A stretch of DNA of 8,159 nt from an uncultured Neomegalonema sp. (GTDB lineage Bacteria; Pseudomonadota; Alphaproteobacteria; Rhodobacterales; Rhodobacteraceae): NCBI GenBank assembly GCA_937944035.1, contig CALDZQ010000230.1, forward strand, positions 1-8,159, written 5' to 3'. Positions 1-7,428 of this stretch are shown here, one piece after another; position 1 is the stretch's first letter; each line of letters begins with the position of its first letter. The notes beneath the pieces were generated by a model. It saw only the letters and a program-made list of their open reading frames with translations. It was not told where the DNA came from and did not search any database. The position numbers were made by a program, and so were the translations under genes.

Positions 1-1
1 C

Positions 2-523
2 GGCCCGCGCCTCGTGATGTTCGAGGGCCAGGCCCAGCGCATCGACACCCGCACGGGCGCGCTCAGCCTGCTGCAATTCGAGAAGCTGACCTACGATCTG
101 TCCGCCTTCGGTTCCGATCCCGCCGACCGAACCCGCAGGCCCAGCGAGATGTTCTTCCACGAGCTGATCCGCCCCGGCCCTGAGTTGGCCGAGAATGTGC
201 GCTCGCGGTATCTGTCCGAAGGGCACGGTCAGCTTTCTTCGCCGCTCTACGGCTTTGCCGTAACCATCGTCGTTGCCGCGATCATGCTGGGCGCACAGTT
301 CAGCCGGCGCGGCTATATCTGGCGTATTCTGGGCGCTGCGGTTGTCGGTGTCAGCTTGCGCGTCTCCGGCCTTGTGCTGGAGAATATCGTTAAAGGCGAC
401 GGTTGGCTGTGGCCCGCGCTTTACGTGCCGCCGGTTTTGGGCAGCCTGATCGCCTTATGGTATCTCTCGCGGGGCCGCTTTCGGGGTATTCCGCAAGACA
501 GGCCCGCACAGGTGGCCGCATGA
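2..523 (+). CDS. lptF: LptF, LPS export ABC transporter permease (3' part only)
   Basis: This is the C-terminal 173 residues of an LptF/LptG (YjgP/YjgQ) family permease; the reading frame is open to the window edge, so the start lies upstream. The visible part begins in the periplasmic beta-rich domain (an FEGQAQRIDTRTG-like strand region) and continues into three predicted membrane helices at about visible residues 82-99, 105-125 and 137-155. This matches the family's C-terminal TM4-6. LptF pairs with LptG and the ATPase LptB2 in the inner membrane to extract LPS and pass it to the periplasmic Lpt bridge. The identity as LptF rather than LptG rests on position: a complete second family member follows immediately, in the usual lptF-lptG order. 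The stop codon overlaps the next start (ATGA, 520-523). Confidence 0.9.
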   Translation, partial: GPRLVMFEGQAQRIDTRTGALSLLQFEKLTYDLSAFGSDPADRTRRPSEMFFHELIRPGPELAENVRSRYLSEGHGQLSSPLYGFAVTIVVAAIMLGAQFSRRGYIWRILGAAVVGVSLRVSGLVLENIVKGDGWLWPALYVPPVLGSLIALWYLSRGRFRGIPQDRPAQVAA

Positions 524-1620
524 TGCTGTTCCGCTACATATTCGGGCGGGTGATGTTCGTCTTCCTGATGGGCTTCGCGGCGGTATTGCTCCTGATCGTG
601 ATGATGGACACTGTCGAGTTACTGCGCCGTGCGGGCGGGCGCGAGGGGGTTGCGCTGCAACTGGTCCAGATGGCGCTCCTCCATGCTCCCAGCATATCCA
701 TGAAAGCGCTGCCCTTCGTGATGCTGCTCAGCGGCATGTGGGCGTATATGCAGCTTGCCCGCTCCAGCGAGTTGGTGGCGGCACGGGCGGCGGGGCATAC
801 TTATTGGGGGGCTGCGCGCGCGGGCATGGCGGCGGCCTTCATCATCGGGCTTTTCGCCACCGCCGTCTACGCCCCGCTCTCGGCCGCCGCGCTTGACGTT
901 TATGACCGGATGGAGGCGAAAATCCTCGAAGGCAGCGGCAGCCTGTTCTCCGTCACCAGCGACGGCCTGTGGCTGCGCGAACGGCGTGAGGACGGGCAAA
1001 CAGTGATCCGCGCGCAGAAGACCAACGCCGAAGGCACAGAGCTGCGCGGCGCGACTTTCCTGCTGTTCGGCCCCAATGACGAGCTGGTAAAGCGCATTGA
1101 CAGCACCGTGGCCGTGCTGATCGAGCGCGAATGGTCCATGACCGACGCCATCATCCACCGCATTGATTATGGCCGCAACGCCGAACCGCCCCTTCCGGAC
1201 AAGCAGGCATTCTACAGCATCCCGACAAACCTGACGCAAACCGAGATTCAGAACAGCTTTGCACCCCCCGAATCCATCTCGGTCTGGAAACTGCCGGCTG
1301 CGATCAAAGGCATGGAGACCGCCGGATTCTCGGCAAAGCGCCACCGGACACATCTTCATGCGATGATTTCGCTGCCGCTGTTTCTGGCCGGTATGACACT
1401 GATCGCCGCCGCCTTCGCCATCCGTCCGCCCCGTTCCGCGCGCTTTGGCTGGATTGCGTTGGGATGCGCGTTAACAGGATTCGCATTTTACTTCCTGAGT
1501 GATGTAAGCATGGCGCTGGGCGCATCGGGTTCCGCGCCGCCGGAGCTGGGCGCATGGGCGCCCGCTTTCGGTGCGGGATTTCTGGGCGTGGCGCTATCGC
1601 TGTTTTTTGGGGAGGCTTAG
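520..1620 (+). CDS. lptG: LptG, LPS export ABC transporter permease
   Basis: A full-length 366-aa LptG, close to the usual ~360 aa. It is the second permease half of the LptB2FG transporter that extracts LPS from the inner membrane. Predicted helices lie at about residues 11-29, 63-79, 101-122, 282-301, 308-328 and 344-363. A periplasmic domain of about 130-270 separates TM3 from TM4, the standard LptF/G layout. The cytoplasmic segment SSELVAARAAG (about 82-92) after TM2 matches the coupling helix that contacts LptB in this family. The start is the first of two adjacent ATGs (520 or 523). It overlaps the lptF stop and follows a GGTGG-type Shine-Dalgarno at 511-515, which fits either ATG. The frame is open further upstream to 403, but that would run through lptF. 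Function is confident from the layout and from the lptD neighbour. Confidence 0.95.
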   Translation: MMLFRYIFGRVMFVFLMGFAAVLLLIVMMDTVELLRRAGGREGVALQLVQMALLHAPSISMKALPFVMLLSGMWAYMQLARSSELVAARAAGHTYWGAARAGMAAAFIIGLFATAVYAPLSAAALDVYDRMEAKILEGSGSLFSVTSDGLWLRERREDGQTVIRAQKTNAEGTELRGATFLLFGPNDELVKRIDSTVAVLIEREWSMTDAIIHRIDYGRNAEPPLPDKQAFYSIPTNLTQTEIQNSFAPPESISVWKLPAAIKGMETAGFSAKRHRTHLHAMISLPLFLAGMTLIAAAFAIRPPRSARFGWIALGCALTGFAFYFLSDVSMALGASGSAPPELGAWAPAFGAGFLGVALSLFFGEA

Positions 1621-1627
1621 GCCGTGC

Positions 1628-1631
1628 GGAG
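1628..1631 (+). promoter_or_regulatory. Shine-Dalgarno (GGAG) deciding the lptD start
   Basis: GGAG sits 9 bases before GTG 1641 but 18 bases before ATG 1650. This favours the GTG start, which adds only three residues ahead of the signal peptide. It lies in the 20-base gap after the lptG stop. Confidence 0.5.
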
Positions 1632-1640
1632 ACTGGTATT

Positions 1641-3797
1641 GTGAGTCTGATGTATCGACCGTCTGTCGCCGGATTTCTGCGCTTGAGTTGCGCGCTCTGC
1701 GCTCTGCTGCCCGCTTTGGCGCTGGCGCAAGAGCAATCTTTTCAGGACGCGCTTGGCTTCGATACGCTTGATCCCAACACCCCGCTCGTGATCCAGGCCG
1801 ATCGGATGAGCTTTGACAGCACCAACGAAATCGCCCGTGCAACCGGCAGTGCCGAGGCGTTTTATGGCGACCGGGCGCTGGGCGCGGATGTGCTCGAATA
1901 TAACGTGCTTGAGGGCACGGTCACGGCCAGCGGCGCTGTCACCTTGCGCAATGACGATGGCACATATCTTTTCGCTGATGACGCCAATCTGAACACGGAC
2001 CTGTCCAGCGGCACGATCAGCCAGCCCAAACTGCTCATCAATGGCGGCGCAAAGCTGACGGCAGTCGAGGGCGAACGTGTCGATGGCCGCTACACGGTTC
2101 TGTCCAAAGCGGTGTACAGCGCCTGCGAAGTCTGCTCGGCTGATCCCGTCCCGCTCTGGCAAATCCGCGCCGACCGCGTAATCCATGACGAGGTTGCCCG
2201 CGACATTATCTACGAGGACGCGATCTTCGACGTTGAGGGTCTCCCCATCGCGTATCTCCCCTATTTCCGCCACCCGGACCCGACAGTCCAGCGCCGCAGC
2301 GGCTTTCTCGCGCCTAAATTCGCCACGGACAGCACCATCGGCTTGTCGACCAAATTGCCGTATTTCCTGAACATCGCCCCCAACCGAGATCTGACCATCA
2401 CGCCCTTTATCACCAGCCGCGACGGCCTGATTATGGAGGGCGAGTACCGCGCCTCCACACGGACCGGTCAGTACCTGCTCTGGGGCGCGCTCACCAACAA
2501 CGACGCGCGCGGCAATGGCGATGAATGGCGCGGTGCTGTGCGCGGGCAAGGGCTGTTTGATCTCGAAAATGAATGGTATTACGGCTTTGACATCGACTGG
2601 GCCAGCGATGACACATTCCTGCGCCGCTATGACTATTCCGACGAAGACCGCACGATTTCCCGCGCTTATGTGGGCCGTCAGACCGATCAGCTGTTCGCCG
2701 AGGGCAGCCTGATTTACTTCCAGACATTCCGCCCCGATGAAAGCGGTAAAAACCTGCCGCAGGCGCTTCCCGAATTCCGGCTGAATTACCGTTTTCTGGA
2801 GGATGCGCGCTGGGGCATCGCAACCGTCACCGCCAGTGCGGTCCGTCTGGAGCGCGAAGTGGGCCTCGACTATAACCGCGCCAGTGCGGGCGTCAGCTGG
2901 CAACGCCAGTTCGTGACCGATCAGGGTCTGCTCATCACCCCCTTCGCCGACCTGCGCGCCGATACCTATTTGCTCGAAGACGATCCCGTGAACCGGGATG
3001 ACTTTCAGGGCCGCGTCACCGGGGCCATCGGTGTGGATGTGCGGATGCCGTTCATCGCTGAAAACGCGCTCGGCACTCATATCATCGAACCCATTGTGCA
3101 GATCATCGCCGCGCCCAACTCCAACGACACGATCGACATTCCGAACGAGGACAGTCTCGACATCGAATTTGACGAGACCAATCTGTTTTCCCTTGAATCC
3201 CGGTTCCCCGGCGAGGACCGTTTCGAGAGCGGAACCCGCGCCAATCTTGGCGTCCGCTATAACTTCGAGGCTGATAACGGCTTGGGTTTTGAGGCTGTTT
3301 ACGGCCGCGTCGTCCGTCAGCGTGACAATAACGAGTTCAACGACGCCACGGGTTTGCGGGATCGGTATAGTGACCATGTCGGGGCATTCCGCCTCACCTT
3401 GCCGCCATATTTCGATATTACCCACCGTATACGTCTTGATGGGGATACGAATGAGATCAGCCGCAATGAAGTCTACGCTTCGGCCGATTACGGACGCTTC
3501 AAAGGGACGCTCGGTTACGTCTTTGTCGAGGCCGACCCGTTGGCGGGATTCGACGAGGATCGCGAGGAAATCGTCGCGACAGGGGCGCTCCGGGTGTCCG
3601 AGAATTTTACCATCTACGGCGGGGCGCGCCGGGACATCAACGATGCGCGCTTTGTCTATTCGGAAGGCGGTGTCCGGTATGAGAATGAATGCTGTTCCAT
3701 TGATTTCTCGGTTGATCGGCGCTTTAACGATGACAGGGATGCCGATGATGGCACGAATGTCGGCCTTGAAGTGCGCCTGAAGAGCCTCGGAAGCTGA
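1641..3797 (+). CDS. lptD: LptD, outer-membrane LPS assembly protein
   Basis: LptD (formerly Imp/OstA) forms, with the lipoprotein LptE, the outer-membrane translocon that inserts LPS into the outer leaflet. With the GTG start the protein is 718 aa. It has a signal peptide with likely cleavage ALA|Q at 29/30. An LptA-like OstA domain follows at about 45-160 (PLVIQADRMSFD, then repeated short beta strands). A beta-barrel domain then runs to the end, with the typical NIAPNRDLTITP segment near 244-255. The mature protein has exactly four cysteines: a C162-E-V-C165 pair and an adjacent C684-C685 pair near the C-terminus, resembling the disulfide cysteines of enterobacterial LptD. The GTG at 1641 is chosen because GGAG (1628-1631) lies 9 bases upstream; an ATG at 1650 (715 aa) is the alternative and lacks a well-placed Shine-Dalgarno. 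The gap after lptG is 20 bases. Confidence 0.94.
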   Translation: MSLMYRPSVAGFLRLSCALCALLPALALAQEQSFQDALGFDTLDPNTPLVIQADRMSFDSTNEIARATGSAEAFYGDRALGADVLEYNVLEGTVTASGAVTLRNDDGTYLFADDANLNTDLSSGTISQPKLLINGGAKLTAVEGERVDGRYTVLSKAVYSACEVCSADPVPLWQIRADRVIHDEVARDIIYEDAIFDVEGLPIAYLPYFRHPDPTVQRRSGFLAPKFATDSTIGLSTKLPYFLNIAPNRDLTITPFITSRDGLIMEGEYRASTRTGQYLLWGALTNNDARGNGDEWRGAVRGQGLFDLENEWYYGFDIDWASDDTFLRRYDYSDEDRTISRAYVGRQTDQLFAEGSLIYFQTFRPDESGKNLPQALPEFRLNYRFLEDARWGIATVTASAVRLEREVGLDYNRASAGVSWQRQFVTDQGLLITPFADLRADTYLLEDDPVNRDDFQGRVTGAIGVDVRMPFIAENALGTHIIEPIVQIIAAPNSNDTIDIPNEDSLDIEFDETNLFSLESRFPGEDRFESGTRANLGVRYNFEADNGLGFEAVYGRVVRQRDNNEFNDATGLRDRYSDHVGAFRLTLPPYFDITHRIRLDGDTNEISRNEVYASADYGRFKGTLGYVFVEADPLAGFDEDREEIVATGALRVSENFTIYGGARRDINDARFVYSEGGVRYENECCSIDFSVDRRFNDDRDADDGTNVGLEVRLKSLGS

Positions 3798-3814
3798 CGA
3801 AAAGAGCAAGCAAA

Positions 3815-5098
3815 ATGCCCTCAAAAACGGGTTCAAGGATGACAATGATATTCTCACAGGCACGCAGTATCGCCGCGCTTTTTCTCAGTGCATGGTGTCT
3901 TCTTTCACCGCCGATGGCTTCCGCTCAGCAATTCGCGCCTGTTGTGGTTGTCAATGACGAGATCATCACCGGATACGAGGTGGATCAGCGGATGCGCCTG
4001 ATGGATGCCGCTGGCGGCGGAGCGGGTGGTGCGACCACTTATGACGCCGCGCTTGAACAGCTTATCGATGACCGCCTCAAACTACAGGCCGCGCGTGATG
4101 CGGGGATTGTTCCGGGCGAGAAAGCGATTAACGAGGGCTTTGAAGACCTTGCGCGTCTGAATGGCAGCGATCCCGCCGCCGCCCGCCAATTCTTCGCCTC
4201 ACGCGGTGTCTCGGACGAAGCCCTGAATGCCCAGATCGCTTCAGAGGTGGCTTGGCGTTCGTTGATCCGCCGGCGGTATTTGCCGCGCGTGCGCATATCC
4301 GACACCGAACTCGATGGCGTTGTCGGTGCGACCGCGTCCAGCAGCACCGAGCGGGAATACCTGGTCTCGGAAATTCGTCTGCCGATTGATGCGTCCGGCG
4401 AGCAAGCCGCCCTCGCACGGGGGGCGGATGTTCTGCGCCGCCTGTCAACCGGCACGAGCTTTGTCGAAGTGGCGCGCGAGGTCAGTCGTGGCCCGACCGC
4501 CGCAATCGGTGGTGATCTGGGCTGGGTCACGGCCTCCAGCCTCTCGCCCAAAGCCGCGCAAGTTGTTGCCGGATTGGGCGCGGACCGTGTGTCTGCCCCT
4601 TATGTTGACGGCGCGGATGTTGTGTTGACGGGGTTGCGGCAAATCCGCGAACCGGGCGGCGCTGCCCCGACCCGTTACCGCTTGGCCCAGCTTGTTGTCG
4701 GCGTGGCCCCGAATGCGCCGCAGGCTGTGGCGGACCAAGCGTTGCAACGCGCGCAGGTCGCGCGTAATCAACTGACCGACTGTTCCTCTGTCGTGGCCCT
4801 GAAAAGCCAATATCTACCGATTTCCGGCGATCTCGGCGAGATGACGACGACGCAGATGCCCGGCCCCGTGCGCGATGCGGTTATCTCGCTCAACGCGGGC
4901 GACATCAGCCAACCGATCCGCTCGAATGACGGTTTCCACGTTATCGTCGTCTGTGACAAGGCGACCCCGGCGGCGCAATCCGCAGCGGATACACCGCGCG
5001 ATCAGATCCGCAACCGTCTGACCGCTCAAAAGCTGGCGCGTTTTTCATCGAGTCTGCTCCGCGACTTGCGCCGCGAGGCCGTGATCGAACGGCGATGA
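3815..5098 (+). CDS. surA: SurA-like periplasmic chaperone / peptidyl-prolyl isomerase
   Basis: A 427-aa SurA-type protein, nearly the same length as the E. coli protein. It is a periplasmic chaperone for outer-membrane proteins, and LptD, encoded just upstream, is a known SurA client. A signal peptide ends at about ASA|Q (37/38). A helical N-terminal chaperone domain follows at about 40-165 (VNDEIITGYEVDQRM, LIDDRLKLQAA). Two parvulin-like domains come next, at about 180-277 (with GGDLGWV at 232-238) and about 288-383 (SGDLGEM 337-343, then IRSNDGFHVIVV). A C-terminal helix closes the protein. The start is uncertain: ATG 3815 has a weak AAAGAG 8 bases upstream, while in-frame ATG 3845 has AAGG 6 bases upstream and still leaves a complete signal peptide. 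The second isomerase domain carries two cysteines (C323, C380). The gene starts 17 bases after lptD and its stop overlaps pdxA. Confidence 0.92.
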   Translation: MPSKTGSRMTMIFSQARSIAALFLSAWCLLSPPMASAQQFAPVVVVNDEIITGYEVDQRMRLMDAAGGGAGGATTYDAALEQLIDDRLKLQAARDAGIVPGEKAINEGFEDLARLNGSDPAAARQFFASRGVSDEALNAQIASEVAWRSLIRRRYLPRVRISDTELDGVVGATASSSTEREYLVSEIRLPIDASGEQAALARGADVLRRLSTGTSFVEVAREVSRGPTAAIGGDLGWVTASSLSPKAAQVVAGLGADRVSAPYVDGADVVLTGLRQIREPGGAAPTRYRLAQLVVGVAPNAPQAVADQALQRAQVARNQLTDCSSVVALKSQYLPISGDLGEMTTTQMPGPVRDAVISLNAGDISQPIRSNDGFHVIVVCDKATPAAQSAADTPRDQIRNRLTAQKLARFSSSLLRDLRREAVIERR

Positions 5099-6111
5099 GT
5101 GCGCCGCAAGCCGGAACTCCACTTGCTGTAACAATGGGCGACCCCGCCGGGATAGGCGGGGAGTTGAGTGTGACCGCATGGGCGCGCCGCGCCGATGCCG
5201 TGCCGCCTTTCTACGTCATCGACGATCCCGCCCGCCTGCGCACCCTCGCGCGGCAGATCGGGACGGATTGCCCCGTGGTCGAGATCGCTGATCCGGCGGA
5301 GGCTTTACAACATTTCGAGGACGCCCTCCCCGTGATCCCTCTGCGCCTGCCCCAGCCGCAGCCCCCTGGAAAACCCCGCCCCGAAAACGCGGCCTCCGTA
5401 ATCCGCTCGATCGAACTGGCCGTCGAACACGCTCAAGCGGGCAAGGCGGCGGGGGTAGTCACCAACCCGATCAACAAGCTGGCGCTTTATGAGGGCGCGG
5501 GCTTCAAATACCCCGGCCATACCGAGTTTCTCGGCGCACTGGGCGGCGATGTGCAAACGGTGATGATGCTCGCCGCACCGGGCCTGCGCGTTGTTCCGCT
5601 GACGGTGCATGTGCCTCTGCGCGAGGTGTTCGCGGGCGTCACGGTCGAGAATATCCTCACCATCACCCGCATTCTGGCCCGGTCTCTGCGCCGCGATTTC
5701 GGCATCGCCGCCCCCCGCATCGCCATCTCCGGCCTCAACCCCCACGCGGGCGAGGGCGGCGCGATGGGGCGCGAGGAGATCGGGATCATCACCCCCGCGA
5801 TAGAGGCGCTGCAAGCCGAAGGCATCACCGCCAGCGGCCCGTGGCCCGGCGACACGATGTTCCACGAGGACGCGCGCCCCAACTACGACGTGGCCCTGTG
5901 CATGTACCACGACCAAGCCCTGATCCCGCTGAAAACGCTGGATTTCCATCGCGGCGTCAACGTCACGCTGGGCCTGCCTTTCGTGCGCACCTCGCCCGAC
6001 CACGGCACAGCCTACGACCGCGCGGGCAAGGGCACAGCCGATCCGCGCAGCTTTATCGAAGCCCTGCGCACCGCCCGCCAGATGGCCGATGCACGGGCGG
6101 TTTCAGCATGA
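5095..6111 (+). CDS. pdxA: PdxA, 4-hydroxythreonine-4-phosphate dehydrogenase
   Basis: A 338-aa PdxA of standard length. It oxidises 4-phosphooxy-L-threonine with NAD+, with loss of CO2, to 3-amino-2-oxopropyl phosphate. PdxJ then condenses this product to pyridoxine 5'-phosphate (DXP-dependent vitamin B6 pathway, cytoplasm). Family signatures are clear: MGDPAGIGGE (14-23), TNPINKLAL (123-131), PGHTEFL (140-146), NPHAGEGG (215-222), MYHDQALIPLK (270-280) and the C-terminal RTSPDHGTAYDRAGKG (298-313). H172, H217 and H272 correspond to the three metal-binding histidines of the E. coli enzyme (H166, H211, H266), so the site looks intact. The start overlaps the surA stop (ATGA, 5095-5098). No good Shine-Dalgarno is present (the nearest GAGG is 16 bases away), which suggests coupling to surA translation. 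The stop overlaps rsmA in the same way. Confidence 0.97.
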   Translation: MSAPQAGTPLAVTMGDPAGIGGELSVTAWARRADAVPPFYVIDDPARLRTLARQIGTDCPVVEIADPAEALQHFEDALPVIPLRLPQPQPPGKPRPENAASVIRSIELAVEHAQAGKAAGVVTNPINKLALYEGAGFKYPGHTEFLGALGGDVQTVMMLAAPGLRVVPLTVHVPLREVFAGVTVENILTITRILARSLRRDFGIAAPRIAISGLNPHAGEGGAMGREEIGIITPAIEALQAEGITASGPWPGDTMFHEDARPNYDVALCMYHDQALIPLKTLDFHRGVNVTLGLPFVRTSPDHGTAYDRAGKGTADPRSFIEALRTARQMADARAVSA

Positions 6112-6947
6112 CCGGCCCCGATGGCCTCCCCCCTCTGCGTCAGGTGGTCGAGCGGTTCGATCTGGCCCCGAAAAAGAAGCTCGGCCAGAACTTCCTGTTC
6201 GACCTCAACCTCACCGCCAAGATCGCCCGCGCGGCGGGAGACCTGACCGATTGTGACGTGCTGGAGATCGGCCCCGGCCCCGGCGGCCTGACCCGCGCAT
6301 TGCTATCCGCCGGAGCGCGCCGCGTCGTGGCGGTCGAGCGGGACAGCCGATGCCTTGCGGCCCTTGAACAGGTCTCCGCCCATTATCCGGGACGGTTGGA
6401 GGTGATCGAGGGCGACGCGCTGTCCGTAAACCTGCCCGCCCTGTTCGACACCCCGCCCAAGATCATATCCAACCTGCCCTACAATGTGGGGACGGAGTTG
6501 CTGCTCGGCTGGCTGACCACCGCCGAATGGCCCCCGTGGTGGCAAAGCCTGACGCTGATGTTCCAGCGCGAAGTCGCCGAGCGCATTTCCGCCACCCCCG
6601 GCTCCAAAGCCTACGGGCGGTTATCTGTGCTGGCCGGCTGGCGCTGTCAGACGCGCATCCAGTTCGACGTGCCCCCCGAAGCGTTCACCCCGCCGCCCAA
6701 AGTGACCAGCTCGGTCATATCCCTGATCCCGCGCGCCGAACCGTTGGACGCGCCGCTGAAAACGCTGGAACAAGTCACCGCCGCCGCCTTCGGCCAGCGC
6801 CGCAAAATGCTGCGCCGTTCGCTTGCGGGACTGGGCGGCGAAGACCTGCTCACCCGCGTCGGGATCGAGCCGACCAAGCGCGCCGAAGAACTCGACGTTG
6901 CAGCCTTCTGCGCCCTCGCGCGGGCTTTATCGAAAGAGTCACCATGA
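6108..6947 (+). CDS. rsmA: RsmA (KsgA), 16S rRNA adenine dimethyltransferase
   Basis: A 279-aa RsmA/KsgA. It uses S-adenosylmethionine to dimethylate two adjacent adenosines in the 3'-terminal helix of 16S rRNA (A1518 and A1519 in E. coli numbering), a late 30S maturation step. Loss of the enzyme is known to give kasugamycin resistance. Motifs appear in family order: KKKLGQNFL (22-30), the SAM-binding EIGPGPGGLT (53-62), the acidic residue in AVERD (75-79), EGDAL (101-105), the catalytic NLPYN (122-126), the FTPPPKVTSSV stretch (193-203) and FGQRRKMLR (228-236). The start is fixed by the ATGA overlap with pdxA at 6108-6111; the frame is open upstream to 5841, but that part lies inside pdxA. 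The GC-rich GGGCGG 7 bases upstream is at best a weak ribosome site. The gene overlaps the following cupin gene by another ATGA. Confidence 0.97.
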   Translation: MTGPDGLPPLRQVVERFDLAPKKKLGQNFLFDLNLTAKIARAAGDLTDCDVLEIGPGPGGLTRALLSAGARRVVAVERDSRCLAALEQVSAHYPGRLEVIEGDALSVNLPALFDTPPKIISNLPYNVGTELLLGWLTTAEWPPWWQSLTLMFQREVAERISATPGSKAYGRLSVLAGWRCQTRIQFDVPPEAFTPPPKVTSSVISLIPRAEPLDAPLKTLEQVTAAAFGQRRKMLRRSLAGLGGEDLLTRVGIEPTKRAEELDVAAFCALARALSKESP

Positions 6948-7396
6948 CCACCACCGCCCCTTTGACCACCGCCCAAGACATCATCCGCGCGCTTGATCTG
7001 GCCCCGCATCCTGAGGGCGGCTGGTATCGCGAGACGTGGCGCGCGCAGGCGGGGGAGGGCGAACGGCCTGCGGGAACGTCGATCTACTATCTGCTGGATG
7101 TGGGCGATTTCTCGCATTGGCATCGGGTGGATGCCGCAGAGATCTGGCACTGGTACGCGGGCGCGCCGTTGTCCCTGAGCGTCTCGCCCGACGGCCATGA
7201 CGCCCAGGCGCATATCATCGGGCCGGAGATTGCAGCGGGCCAGCGGCCCCAGCACATCGTCCCCGTCAACTGGTGGCAAAGCGCGACATCACTCGGAGCA
7301 TGGACCCTGTGCGGCTGCACCGTCTCACCGGGTTTCAGCTTCGACGGCTTCGAAATGGCCCCGCCGGATTGGCGACCCGTGCCGCGTGGGCAGTGA
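6944..7396 (+). CDS. Cupin, DUF985 (Cupin_5) family protein of unknown function
   Basis: A 150-aa single-domain protein of the DUF985 type of cupin, a small beta-barrel family whose biochemical role is not settled. Recognisable family features are the N-terminal LAPHPEGGWYRETW (19-32), TSIYYLL (45-51), the SHWHRVDAAEIWHWYAG stretch (57-73) and the C-terminal VSPGFSFDGFEMA (127-139). H58, H60, E66 and H69 are candidate metal or ligand residues by analogy with cupin motif 1; this is inference. No signal peptide is seen, so it is probably cytoplasmic. The ATG overlaps the rsmA stop (ATGA, 6944-6947), with a weak AAAGAG 5 bases upstream, making this the last gene of the array. The longer open frame from 6527 lies within rsmA and is not used. 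The family assignment is firm; the function is unknown. Confidence 0.85.
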   Translation: MTTTAPLTTAQDIIRALDLAPHPEGGWYRETWRAQAGEGERPAGTSIYYLLDVGDFSHWHRVDAAEIWHWYAGAPLSLSVSPDGHDAQAHIIGPEIAAGQRPQHIVPVNWWQSATSLGAWTLCGCTVSPGFSFDGFEMAPPDWRPVPRGQ

Positions 7397-7406
7397 AGTG
7401 TTCGAA

Positions 7407-7428
7407 ATATTATTTCATTCAATAATAT
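7407..7428. repeat. AT-only inverted repeat between convergent genes
   Basis: ATATTATT (7407-7414) and AATAATAT (7421-7428) are perfect 8-base inverted arms around a 6-base loop. The loop and right arm include the stop codon and last codons of the minus-strand gene at 7415-7663. The hairpin lies 10 bases after the cupin stop, where a bidirectional terminator would be expected. The stem has no G-C pairs and no clear U-tract follows on either strand, so terminator function is doubtful. Confidence 0.3.

Noticed and set aside
403..519. Possible N-terminal extension of lptG from an upstream start
   Set aside because: It would overlap lptF by about 120 bases and add a non-membrane leader not typical of LptG. 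The ATGA junction at 520 has a suitable Shine-Dalgarno.
619..1359. A 246-aa minus-strand open frame opposite lptG
   Set aside because: Antisense shadow. The plus-strand LptG has the correct six-helix layout and length.
1617..3863. A 748-aa minus-strand open frame covering all of lptD
   Set aside because: It mirrors lptD almost exactly. Long antisense frames are common opposite GC-rich genes because few stop codons arise there. The sense product has clear LptD domains, a signal peptide and conserved cysteines; the antisense product shows no recognisable motif.
5305..6003. A 232-aa minus-strand open frame opposite pdxA
   Set aside because: A shadow of the GC-rich pdxA gene, rich in H, A, R and G, with no family features, while pdxA itself has every catalytic motif.
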